From NCBI GenBank assembly GCA_017592665.1, contig JAGFNW010000016.1, forward strand, positions 1 to 64,000: a stretch of 64,000 bases of DNA. Direction: 5' to 3'. A program made the position numbers and the translations under genes. Under the pieces are notes generated by a model that did not search any database, had not been told where the DNA came from, and was given only the letters and a program-made list of their open reading frames with translations. This document shows, one piece after another, positions 16,781 to 24,868 of this stretch; the first letter of the stretch is position 1, and each line of letters opens with the position of its first letter. The stretch comes from Streptosporangiaceae bacterium NEAU-GS5. Its GTDB lineage: Bacteria > Actinomycetota > Actinomycetes > Streptosporangiales > Streptosporangiaceae.

Positions 16781-17746
16781 ATGAGACCGATTCTCGAGGC
16801 CCGCGGCCTCACCAAACGTTATGGCAAGACCCAGGCGCTGGCCGGGCTCGACCTCGTGGTCAGCCCGGGCCGGGTGGTCGCGTTGCTGGGGCCCAACGGC
16901 GCCGGCAAGACCACCTTCGTCCGCATGGTCGCCACCTTGCTTCACCCGGACGCCGGAACCCTGTACGTGGACGGGATCGACGCGCTCCGCAAACCCGCCA
17001 AGGCACGGCAGGTGATCGGCCTCGCGGGGCAGTTCGCGGCCGTCGAGGAGGCGATGACCGGCCGGGAGAACCTGGAAATGGTCGGCCACCTCTTCGGGCT
17101 CGGCCGGAAGGACGCCAGGTCGGCGGCGAGGAGGGTGCTCGACCAGATGGGGCTCACCGACGACGCCGACCGGCTGGTCCGCACCTACTCCGGCGGCATG
17201 CGCCGGCGCATCGACCTCGGCGTCAGCCTGGTCGGCACGCCCCGCCTGCTCCTGCTCGACGAGCCGACGACCGGCCTCGATCCGGGCAGCCGCATCCAGC
17301 TGTGGGACGCGATCCGGAGCCTGGTCGCCACCGGCACGGACATCCTGCTCACGACCCAGTATCTGGACGAGGCCGACCGGCTCGCCTCCGACATCGTCAT
17401 CATCGACCACGGCAAGGTCATCGCCGCGGGCACGCCCGCCGACCTGAAGACCCGCGCCGGCAACGACATGATCGAGGTGCACGTGCGCGACGCCGGTCAC
17501 CTCCCCGCGGTCTGCGGCGTGCTGGCCGAGATCGGCCACGACCCGCGCGTCGACGTGCCTCAGCGCCGCGCCTACGTGGCCGTGGACGACGGCAGCAGCC
17601 GTCTGATGGACGCCCTGCGCGTCCTCGATCAGCGGGGCATCACCGTCGAGGACATCTCGCTGCGCCGCCCGACGCTCGACGAGGTCTTCCTCTCCATCAC
17701 CGGAAAGCCGGTCGCCGACGCACCGGCGGAGAGGAAGGCGTCATGA
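16781..17746 (+). CDS. DrrA-type ABC transporter ATPase
   Basis: 321 residues from ATG 16781. Walker A LLGPNGAGKTTFVRM, Q-loop near GLAGQFAAVEEAMTGRENLE, signature YSGGMRRRIDLGVSLVG and Walker B LLLLDEPTTGLDPGSR are all present. The C-terminal extension (DALRVLDQRGITVEDISLRR, then PTLDEVFLSITGK) is typical of daunorubicin-resistance (DrrA) ATPases. Such proteins energise export of hydrophobic compounds with a DrrB-like permease. Its stop overlaps the permease start (ATGA at 17743). The permease is damaged, so the transporter is probably non-functional unless another permease is used. A GTG at 16754 is an alternative start. Confidence 0.93.
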   Translation: MRPILEARGLTKRYGKTQALAGLDLVVSPGRVVALLGPNGAGKTTFVRMVATLLHPDAGTLYVDGIDALRKPAKARQVIGLAGQFAAVEEAMTGRENLEMVGHLFGLGRKDARSAARRVLDQMGLTDDADRLVRTYSGGMRRRIDLGVSLVGTPRLLLLDEPTTGLDPGSRIQLWDAIRSLVATGTDILLTTQYLDEADRLASDIVIIDHGKVIAAGTPADLKTRAGNDMIEVHVRDAGHLPAVCGVLAEIGHDPRVDVPQRRAYVAVDDGSSRLMDALRVLDQRGITVEDISLRRPTLDEVFLSITGKPVADAPAERKAS

Positions 17747-18467
17747 CGATCGACCTGCCCCGCGCCGCGGTCAACACGGGCGCGGGATTGTGGTCCAGCT
17801 CGATCGCCGTGGCCGGGCGGATGGTCCGCAAGTTCGCCCGCACGCCGCAGCTCATCGTCTTCACCACGATCCAGAGCGCCGTCTTCCTTGTCATGTTCCG
17901 GTACGCCTTCGGAGGCGCGATCCAAACCGGCGGCGCCCTGTCGTACGTGAACTTCATGGTCCCCGGCTTCGTCGCCACGACCATCCTGTGGGCGGGGATG
18001 GGCGCGTCCGTCGGAGTGGCCGAGGACGTCGAGCACGGCTTCGTCGACCGGCTCCGATCCCTGCCCATCCCGCGCGCCGCGGTGCTGGTCGGGCGCAGCC
18101 TCGCCGACGTCGCCCTGCTGGTCTGGGCGCTGGTCATCGCCACGGGCCTCGGGCTTCTTGTCGGATTCCGGCCGGGCGGCTCCTTCACCGGCATCCTGGC
18201 CGCGCTCGGGCTGTGCGTGGTCTTCGGCTTCGCCTTCGAATGGCGTACGTCCCGGTCGGCAGCATGCCCAGCGTGGTGAAGGCCTTCGGCGAGGTCCAGC
18301 CGATCACCCCGCTGTCGCATGCCGTACGCGGCCTCTTCATGGGCCCGGACGGCGAGGCCCTGGCCGAGCACAGCACCGCCTACTACACCGGGCTGTCACT
18401 GATCTGGGCGGCCGCCATCTTCGTGGTCTTCGGCCTGCTCGCCATCTGGCGCTTCACCCGCCGCTGA
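17743..18467 (+). pseudogene. DrrB-type ABC-2 permease broken by a deletion/frameshift
   Basis: From ATG 17743 the frame encodes a normal ABC-2 permease N-terminus (RMVRKFARTPQLIVFTTIQS, VNFMVPGFVATTILWAGMG, EHGFVDRLRSLPIPRAAVLV) up to FGFAFEW, then goes out of frame and stops at 18277-18279. The C-terminal part continues in a different frame from about 18240: AYVPVGSMPSVVKAFGEVQP, then ITPLSHAVRGL and LSLIWAAAIFVVFGLLAIWR, ending at 18465-18467. In relatives roughly 30 residues, forming most of one transmembrane segment, lie between FEW and AYVPV. So about 90-100 bases appear to be deleted, and the frame is lost as well. A six-helix transporter cannot be made from this. Confidence 0.8.
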
Positions 18468-18599
18468 CCCTCACCGGAAGGGATATCGGACGGCTGCCGC
18501 GGCGTGCGCAGCCTGTCCGATCAGACGAGTAGGGGGCTACTCTGCCGGCCACCTCCTGCCGGCGATTACGTTTTCGTCAAACGAATTCAGGAGGAGAAA

Positions 18600-19166
18600 A
18601 TGAAACGACAGACCGCGACCGCGGCCGCCGGAATCGCACTGATCTGCGGAATTGTCGCGCCCGGTCAGGCCGCGTCCGCGTCGTCCGCCGCGGCGGCGCC
18701 CGCGATTTTCTCGAAGACCATGCTGGCCTCGACGAACTTCCCGCTGATGTGCGTTCGTCACTACTACTTCAAGTTCGAACTTTCGCGCTGCCCCGAAGTG
18801 TCCGACCCGGATTTCCGGGACTTCTGGTTCAAGGCCGTGAAGATCAACGGTTACAGCGACCTCTACCGGCTGCAGGCGACCAACCCCAACCTGCCCGGCT
18901 TTTATCTGCGGCACCAGAACTTCCGGGTCGTCCTGTCGAAGGCGCCGGCCACGTCCAGCCCGGACTACGCGCTGTTCAGCCGCGATTCCGCGTTCTATCT
19001 GCGCACCGGCCTCAGCGGATCCGGCATCTCGTTCGAGTCCTACAATTTCCGGGGCTGGTACATCCGGCACCGCAACTTCCACCTCTACATCTCCAAGAGC
19101 GGTGACCCGAACGACAGGCCGTTCAAGAAGGACGCGTCCTTCGTCTCCACCGTTCCTATCGACTGA
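18600..19166 (+). CDS. Secreted AbfB-domain (CBM42-like) protein
   Basis: 188 residues from ATG 18600, preceded by a strong AGGAGG. Residues 1-34 are a signal peptide (TAAAGIALICGIVAPGQAAS). The remainder is a beta-trefoil with repeated motifs: FYLRHQNFRVVLSKA, DSAFYLRTGLSGSGISFESY, FRGWYIRHRNFHLYISKSG and FKKDASFVSTVP. These are diagnostic of the arabinose-binding AbfB domain (CBM42), normally attached to alpha-L-arabinofuranosidases. Here it stands alone without a catalytic domain. Likely role: extracellular binding of arabinose side chains of arabinoxylan. It fits the nearby GH30, GH10 and sugar-dehydrogenase genes, although it is not linked to them in an operon. Confidence 0.88.
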   Translation: MKRQTATAAAGIALICGIVAPGQAASASSAAAAPAIFSKTMLASTNFPLMCVRHYYFKFELSRCPEVSDPDFRDFWFKAVKINGYSDLYRLQATNPNLPGFYLRHQNFRVVLSKAPATSSPDYALFSRDSAFYLRTGLSGSGISFESYNFRGWYIRHRNFHLYISKSGDPNDRPFKKDASFVSTVPID

Positions 19167-19342
19167 CGTCGGCCGGTCGACCGATACCGATCCGCTTCGG
19201 CCGGCGAATCGCGTCGCGACGTCAATGACTTTCGCTATGATAGCCTCGGAATAGCGTGTTATTCTTATTCCGGACCGCCCGCAAACCGAACTCCTGGTTC
19301 ATCCGGCTGACAACTCGTGGCGCGTCAAACTACTTTCGACCC

Positions 19343-19762
19343 ATGCAACCAGCCGACGCAATGGGGGTCTTGGAGGCCGCCGCGTGGGGGCTGTCCGGCG
19401 GGTTCGCCAGCGGTTTGGCGGCAATGACGGCGGCCATTCGACATGCTGGATATCGCTGGCCATGGCGCCGACGGTCCGGGGGTGACTTCACCGCATGGTT
19501 GTTCGTGTTCGGCGGCACGAGCTTTTTGGGTGCCGTCGTCGCGGCGGCCTCGCATGCGCAGATGAACGGCCCCTGGCCTGCGTTCATCATGGGAGTCGGA
19601 GCTCCCCTGGTCGTACGCGGGCTCCTGGCCAACGTGGAAGTGGTGGAGTCCGTGGCGGCGGACGCGTGCCTCGCCTCGGATGCGACGCCCATCCCCCATG
19701 TGGGGGCGTTCGAGGAGATCGGAGCCGGAGGTGAGTCCAATGTCTCCGAGGGCGCGTCCTGA
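19343..19762 (+). CDS. Small membrane protein preceding the repeat/pentapeptide protein
   Basis: 139 residues from ATG 19343 (ATG 19361 is an alternative; neither has a clear Shine-Dalgarno). A glycine-rich amphipathic N-terminal segment (LEAAAWGLSGGFASGLAAMT) is followed by a basic stretch (RWPWRRRSGG) and two likely transmembrane helices (FTAWLFVFGGTSFLGAVVAA; FIMGVGAPLVVRGLLAN), ending in an acidic tail. I do not recognise a named family. The final codons overlap the start of the next gene by 23 bases and carry its ribosome-binding site, so the two are translationally coupled. A membrane anchor or sensor for the downstream protein is the simplest inference. Confidence 0.65.
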   Translation: MQPADAMGVLEAAAWGLSGGFASGLAAMTAAIRHAGYRWPWRRRSGGDFTAWLFVFGGTSFLGAVVAAASHAQMNGPWPAFIMGVGAPLVVRGLLANVEVVESVAADACLASDATPIPHVGAFEEIGAGGESNVSEGAS

Positions 19763-20963
19763 CGGTCTGCTTCATCACCTGGTGACGGCCGCGTGGTCCC
19801 ATCAGCCTTGGTTCCAGATCAGGGCGCGGCCCTGGTGGGCGACCGTGCTGAGATTCGCGGGCGCCCAGCCGAGCGGCGGCGCCGGCGACATGCGGCCGGT
19901 CGTTCTCCGGCCGGCCGAACCATTCGCGCTTCCGATTCCGCCTGCCCTCCAGAACGCGAATGTCCCCGCTGCCGAGACCATTCCACGGGGAGTCTTCCTC
20001 GCTTTCACCCGGTCGGGCGGCGAGGGCCTGATGTTCACACTCGATGTGCTCGAACACGTCATCGCGGATCTCGACCGGGTCCAAGCCCACGGCTTCGTCG
20101 CCGGGCTCGACCGCGTGCTCGGCCTCGCCCGCACCCTTGACCGCGCTCTGGTGCTGTCCCTCATCCGCGATCTCGAACGCACTCTGGTCCGCTCTCTCGT
20201 CGGCGAACTCGACGAAGTGCGCGCACTGATTCGTCAATTCGACTTCGACCTAGACGAAGATCTCGGCGTCGCGCGGGAATTCGCCCGCGATCTCGCCCTC
20301 GACCTGGTCCGCGTCCGCGATGACAGCGACCAGGCCGGCGGCCGGGCGCAGGAGCTCGTCCGCGCGCTTGACCGCATCCGCGTCCGGATACAGGCCCACA
20401 GCAGTAGATCCGTTCGCGACGTCGACGGCGCCATGATCCGCGCGCTCTACGCCGCCCGGAGCCTCGTCCGCGGCATCGCCCTCGTCCAGGCCCGGAACCT
20501 CAGCGCCGACCTGGATCTGGACGATGATCCCGCGGCGCATCCCACCAGAACACTCGACCCGGTCAGCGCGGGTGACCTCGTCCGGGTCCGCGACCTCGCC
20601 GGCGTCCGCGATCTCACCAGCGCGCTGGTCCTCAACCTCACCCGGAATCTCGTGCGCGTCCAGGACCGCACGCGCGATCGTCTGTTCGCCGGTCGCCTGG
20701 GTGATGTCACGGCGCTCACCGCGGCGCTTTTCCGCGGCCTTTCCGGAGACCTGTCGAACTGCGATCTCAGCGAGGTCGATCTGACCGATGCCGACCTTTC
20801 AGGGGTCACGCTGAGCGGGGCCACATGGACCCGGGGGACCCGTTGGCCGTCCACCATCGTGGCCGAGATATGGGCCCGTTCCGCAGAGATCGGAGCCGGC
20901 GTGTTTCAGATCGACCCCGATTTCGAGCGCTGCCCGGCCACCGATCTGGTGCCTTCGATCTGA
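19740..20963 (+). CDS. Arg/Asp/Leu-repeat protein with C-terminal pentapeptide repeats
   Basis: 407 residues from ATG 19740, with GGAGGTGAG upstream inside the previous gene. Residues about 95-335 are a low-complexity helical array built on variations of (A/L)RDL and DLxRxRD, for example GLARTLDRALVLSLIRDLER, EFARDLALDLVRVRDD, DLVRVRDLAGVRDL. The C-terminus has short pentapeptide repeats (LSNCDLSEVDLTDADLSGVT, LSGATWTRGTRWP). I recall similar charged repeat plus pentapeptide tails at the ends of actinobacterial NACHT/NTPase proteins, but no NTPase is present here. Reading frame and codon bias are normal despite the repeats. Function unknown; probably a scaffold or sensor paired with the preceding membrane protein. 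Confidence 0.75.
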   Translation: MSPRARPDGLLHHLVTAAWSHQPWFQIRARPWWATVLRFAGAQPSGGAGDMRPVVLRPAEPFALPIPPALQNANVPAAETIPRGVFLAFTRSGGEGLMFTLDVLEHVIADLDRVQAHGFVAGLDRVLGLARTLDRALVLSLIRDLERTLVRSLVGELDEVRALIRQFDFDLDEDLGVAREFARDLALDLVRVRDDSDQAGGRAQELVRALDRIRVRIQAHSSRSVRDVDGAMIRALYAARSLVRGIALVQARNLSADLDLDDDPAAHPTRTLDPVSAGDLVRVRDLAGVRDLTSALVLNLTRNLVRVQDRTRDRLFAGRLGDVTALTAALFRGLSGDLSNCDLSEVDLTDADLSGVTLSGATWTRGTRWPSTIVAEIWARSAEIGAGVFQIDPDFERCPATDLVPSI

Positions 20964-20985
20964 CCGATTCCCGCGGTGCGCGGAT

Positions 20986-22182
20986 TCAGCCGAGCATGGC
21001 GAGGAAGGTGGCGGCGGTGACGATGGGGATGCCGTATTCCCGGGCCTTGCGGGCCTTGCCCGACATGGTGTCGGGGTCGGCGGCGACCACGAGGCGCACT
21101 TTCCTGGTGACATTGTCATAAGGCACGTACGAGGCCTGGCGGGCGCGTTCCTGCAACGCCTCGCGGCCACCGGCCAGGGCGTCCATGTCGCCGGTGAAGA
21201 CGATGAGATCGCCGGGCCGCAGCGTGAACCGCGGCCGGCCGGGAACACCGCCCACTTCCAGGGCGTCGACCTCGGCCGACGGCACGTGGAGCAGGTCTGC
21301 CACGAGGCCGATCTCGTGACGCCCGGCCTCATCCAGGTCGCCGGCCGCCGCGGAGACCAGGCCGGCGAGATAGTCGCGGTGCAGGCGGTCCAGATCGGCG
21401 CGGGAAAGCCCCAGGCGTCCGGCCAGTTCGACCAAGGAGTCCGCCGCGGTGGCGGAGATGCGGCGATCCACGAGCACCCGGTCGAGCAGGGCGAGATAGA
21501 CGTCCGCCTCGGCCGGGTCGGCCGCTCTCGGCAGGCGATCCACGAGCCGCGCCAGGAAATGGGTGTCGCGTTCGGCGGAAACGCCGCGCCGTACGCGCTC
21601 GGCTTCTCCGCTCTCGAGAGACGGCCATTCCACGCGGGCGGCCATGTCCACGCGCGACGGCCACGGAGATTCCGGCCGCGTCGCGGCCAGGTAATGGCGC
21701 AGGAGCCCGGCGGCGGCGTGGGCGTCGGCGAGCGCGTCGTGGTGGTTGTCGAGCGGCACACCGGCGAGCGCGCAGCAGCCTTTCAGATTGCGCGGGGCGT
21801 CCGGCAGGAAACGCGGGGCCTCGACCATCGTGCAGACGCCGAGGCCGTCGTCGACCGGAGCCCGCGCGCCCATGCGCGTGTATTCGTAGTCGAGGAATTC
21901 CCAGTCGAAGCGCAGATTGTGGGCCACCGGCACCCGGCCGCGCAGCAGGGCGGTCAGCGTGCCCGCCAGGTCTTCGAAGGTCGGCGCGTGCCGTACGTCG
22001 GCCGCCGAAATCCCGTGAATGCGCTGTGGCCCAAGGTCGCGTCCGGGGTTGACGAGCGTGTTCCATTCGCCGGTGATCTGACCGGAAGGATCGACGAGCA
22101 CCACGCCGATCTCGATCACCCGATCGCGCCAGGACGGACGTAAGCCGGTCGTCTCGAAATCGATGACGGCGTAACCGACCAA
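20986..22182 (-). CDS. DnaQ-like 3'-5' exonuclease with TerB-like and BRCT domains
   Basis: 398 residues. The N-terminal exonuclease has all DEDDh residues: Asp8 and Glu10 in VIDFETTGL, Asp in HNLRFDWEFLD, and His/Asp in HHDALADAHAAAGLL. The middle (residues about 225-295, YLALLDRVLVDRRISATAAD, then HEIGLVADLL) is an all-helical segment resembling TerB domains. The C-terminal 95 residues form a BRCT fold (LIVFTGDMDALAGGREALQE, then SGKARKAREYGIPIVTAATF), as in DNA ligase. Known relatives are annotated as exonuclease/BRCT proteins and are thought to act in DNA processing; the TerB-like insert is the unusual feature. It lies next to the TPR protein gene, with a 24-base gap on the same strand. 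Confidence 0.9.
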   Translation of the reverse strand: MVGYAVIDFETTGLRPSWRDRVIEIGVVLVDPSGQITGEWNTLVNPGRDLGPQRIHGISAADVRHAPTFEDLAGTLTALLRGRVPVAHNLRFDWEFLDYEYTRMGARAPVDDGLGVCTMVEAPRFLPDAPRNLKGCCALAGVPLDNHHDALADAHAAAGLLRHYLAATRPESPWPSRVDMAARVEWPSLESGEAERVRRGVSAERDTHFLARLVDRLPRAADPAEADVYLALLDRVLVDRRISATAADSLVELAGRLGLSRADLDRLHRDYLAGLVSAAAGDLDEAGRHEIGLVADLLHVPSAEVDALEVGGVPGRPRFTLRPGDLIVFTGDMDALAGGREALQERARQASYVPYDNVTRKVRLVVAADPDTMSGKARKAREYGIPIVTAATFLAMLG

Positions 22183-22206
22183 CAGGTCTCTCCAAATGGG
22201 GTTCGT

Positions 22207-24099
22207 TCAGCGGGGGCGGTAGGAGCAGCGCAGGCCGGTCTGGATGGTAGCGCGGAGTTCGTCGCCGATGATCGGGTCGGTCATGGCGATCCGGTTGAGG
22301 GCCCGGCGCACGGCCTTGCCGACCGCGATCCGGGCGCGCTCCTCGTCGTCGGTGAACTGCCGCGCGCGACCGCCCATGCCGGTGGCGGCGGCCAGTTCGG
22401 CGACCAGCCAGTCGCGTTCGGCGCCGAGCGCCGCCGCCTGCTCGTTGTCCTGGAGGGCTTCGAGCTCCTCGATGTGGGCCTGCAGTTCGGCCAGCCGCTC
22501 CTCGTACGTGCGACGGGCGACGTCGTCGAGGACGGGCTGGGCCGACATGCCGTCGCTCTCGGCCTCGGCGAATCCGGAGGCGAGGTGGATGGCGCGGATC
22601 TCGCGGCCCGGGTTGGCCAGCAGGACGGTGAGGTGGCGCATGCCGACGCTGTCGTCGAGCAGGGCCGTACGCGTACCGAGCTCGACCGCCCACTGCACGC
22701 CGCGGCGCTGGCAGGTGACGGTCCTGGTCATGGTGCGGCGCCGGTCGGACGGCAGGGCGGGCAGCCGCATGCCGAGCTCGTCGGCCTCCTTCTCGGCGGC
22801 CGCGAGCTCGCGGTGCGCCGCCTGGTCGCGGATGCCGTTGCGGAGCGCGAGCGTCTGGCCGAGCCGCCAGCGGGACATGGTGACCGCCGGCCAGTGGTTG
22901 AGCCCCAGGTTGCGCGCGATGGCGTCGCGGAAGTGGGCGATGGCCGTGCTCGTGTCGCCCATGGTCAGCGCGGCCATGCCGAGGGCGTGGTGCACCGAGC
23001 CGAGGCAGGTGACCCCGAGGCTGGCGATGATCGGCAGGTGCGCGTACGGGCTGAGCAGCGCGTACGCGCGCGAGGCGATCTCGGCGTCGCCGATCAGATG
23101 CGCGGCCTCCACGATCCCGTACATCGACATCAGCCAGCTGCTCGACCGCGGCAGGTCGGCCAGGTGGCGGCCGTGCAGGCGGGCCAGCATGCCGGCGGCG
23201 AGCCGGTGGTCGCCGGCGGCCGCGGCGGCGGTGGCCAGGGCGGCGAAGTAGGAGTTGTCGGTGGCGCTCAGCGTCGGCGAGTTGACCAGTTCGGACAGCA
23301 CGGGAAGCAGCTCGGCGATCCGGCCCTGATACCAGCGGATCGTGCCGATCTGGCCGCCGAACCAGCCGGTCGCGTCGACGTCGCCGGCCGCCTCGCCCTG
23401 GTCGGCGCAGATGGTGGCGAGCTTCTCGGCCTCGAGGAAACGGCCGGCCCGGATGCTGAGCATGACGTCCATCGCGCTGACGACGAAGGCGACGGCCAGG
23501 TGGTTCTGGGTGTCGATGCGCTCGCGCAGCTCGATGAGGCTGCGCTCGGCGCGCGGGTCGCCGGTCAGGAACAGGTCGACCGTGCGCCACAGCATGCCGA
23601 TCACCAGGTCGCCCGGACGCCCCGTCAGACCGGCCTGGCCGATCATCTCGTTGGCGAGTTCGAGACGCTCGGACGCGTGCTGCGGGCCGAGCAGGCAGTG
23701 GTGGGCGAGGCTGATCGCCTCGGTCAGCGCCTCGGGCTCGCCCATCCGGCGGGCCTCGGACACGAGCGACAGCACGGCCGCGCTGCTGCCGTGGCGGTAG
23801 TCCTCCTCGCCGGCGAGGCGGGCGCGCAGCCGCAGCGCGAGCGCCGTGCCGGGCTCGATCAGCTGGAGGGCGTGCTCCTGCCGGGCCCGCACGAGCGCGG
23901 CATCGGCGGCGGATCGGTGCTCGTGCACCCATACGCCGCCGAGTCCGAGCGCTGCGCGGGCCATCGCGTCGCCGTCGCGATCCCGCTCGGCCGCCACATA
24001 TGCCTCGTGGAACAGCCGCCTGCTGCGGATCAGGTCTCCGTCGACGTGGAGCGCGCGTTCCCCCGCGAGCTGCTGATCACATGCCCACACTGCCGTCAT
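22207..24099 (-). CDS. Large TPR-type helical protein, regulator-like
   Basis: 630 residues of mostly helical repeats (SRRLFHEAYVAAERDRDGDA, AISLAHHCLLGPQHASERLE, SVHHALGMAALTMGDTSTAI). Residues about 470-630 form a distinct domain, WAVELGTRTALLDDSVGMRH, LTVLLANPGREIRAIHLASG, then a coiled coil (YEERLAELQAHIEELEALQD) and a C-terminal DDEERARIAVGKAVRRALNR segment. I recognise this C-terminal architecture from actinobacterial ATPase/cyclase-type regulators in which an AAA ATPase precedes the TPR array; here no ATPase or helix-turn-helix is present. It is probably co-transcribed with the exonuclease gene. Function unknown. Confidence 0.8.
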   Translation of the reverse strand: MTAVWACDQQLAGERALHVDGDLIRSRRLFHEAYVAAERDRDGDAMARAALGLGGVWVHEHRSAADAALVRARQEHALQLIEPGTALALRLRARLAGEEDYRHGSSAAVLSLVSEARRMGEPEALTEAISLAHHCLLGPQHASERLELANEMIGQAGLTGRPGDLVIGMLWRTVDLFLTGDPRAERSLIELRERIDTQNHLAVAFVVSAMDVMLSIRAGRFLEAEKLATICADQGEAAGDVDATGWFGGQIGTIRWYQGRIAELLPVLSELVNSPTLSATDNSYFAALATAAAAAGDHRLAAGMLARLHGRHLADLPRSSSWLMSMYGIVEAAHLIGDAEIASRAYALLSPYAHLPIIASLGVTCLGSVHHALGMAALTMGDTSTAIAHFRDAIARNLGLNHWPAVTMSRWRLGQTLALRNGIRDQAAHRELAAAEKEADELGMRLPALPSDRRRTMTRTVTCQRRGVQWAVELGTRTALLDDSVGMRHLTVLLANPGREIRAIHLASGFAEAESDGMSAQPVLDDVARRTYEERLAELQAHIEELEALQDNEQAAALGAERDWLVAELAAATGMGGRARQFTDDEERARIAVGKAVRRALNRIAMTDPIIGDELRATIQTGLRCSYRPR

Positions 24100-24158
24100 G
24101 GTCCAAGATTTGCCGTGAGCCCTTGCATTCCGGTTGACGGCAGCTTACGGCGGGGGCT

Positions 24159-24668
24159 TCAGACCACGGGTGGGATGTTGTAGGTCTGTGCCCTGCCGCA
24201 GTAGGACGGCGGAAGAACGGGTGTGGTGCCCGCCAGCGGGTGCCGGCAGACCTGGACGACGATCCGGACGATGTGCGAGGTCCGGTCGCCGAGCGCGAGT
24301 TTGACGGGCACGTTCTGGTTGTCGGCCCGCACGGTGGCCGTCTGGACGGCGCCCGTTGCGGAGAAGGCCGTGTAGAGGCCCGCCGAGTAGTAGCCGTCGT
24401 TGGCGCACGCGGTGCTCGGGTCCGCGGGGAGCGGGCGGTCGAGCAGGACGCCGCTCAGGTCGGCCCAGGAGGTGCCGGCCGGGCCGCCGACGACGTGCCA
24501 GTCGATGACTCCGCGGGTGATCCCGTGCGGGCAGGAGTCGAGCGAGCTGAGCGAGTCGGCGGAGAAGGTCTGCGCCGCGTCGGCGCCGGCCGCCGCGGGA
24601 AATGCCGCAGGCCCGAAAATCGCCGCCAGCAGCGCGCAGAGCAGGGTTAACAGAGGGGTTCGTCGCAT
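24159..24668 (-). CDS. Small secreted protein of unknown function
   Basis: 169 residues. A signal peptide is clear (RTPLLTLLCALLAAIFGPAA, cleavage near AGADA). The mature part has four cysteines (SCPHG, TACANDG, QVCRHP, SYCGRAQ), which could form two disulfides, and beta-rich stretches (ATVRADNQNVPVKLALGDRT). I do not recognise the family. It sits alone between the TPR gene and the ROK kinase, all on the minus strand, with a 200-base upstream gap that probably holds its promoter. Confidence 0.75.
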   Translation of the reverse strand: MRRTPLLTLLCALLAAIFGPAAFPAAAGADAAQTFSADSLSSLDSCPHGITRGVIDWHVVGGPAGTSWADLSGVLLDRPLPADPSTACANDGYYSAGLYTAFSATGAVQTATVRADNQNVPVKLALGDRTSHIVRIVVQVCRHPLAGTTPVLPPSYCGRAQTYNIPPVV

Positions 24669-24868
24669 TCACAGCCTCCCGGCGTTGGATGTTCGGTGCC
24701 CGCCGGGCGACCGTAACCCCGTCGTCATCCTCGATCAACCACGTGCTCGGAGTGGCCTACGTCACAGGGTGACCGACATGGCCGAACTCGCCCACTGTTC
24801 GGCTCGCGTTCACACTCCGCCGCTGAAACGTACATTTCGCCCTATTCACTCGGACGGCGCGCCAGGTG

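Noticed and set aside
21329-23932. An 867-codon minus-strand frame across the exonuclease and TPR genes
   Set aside because: Low-complexity Arg/Pro/Ala/Gly translation with no motifs; overlaps two well-supported genes in their proper frames.
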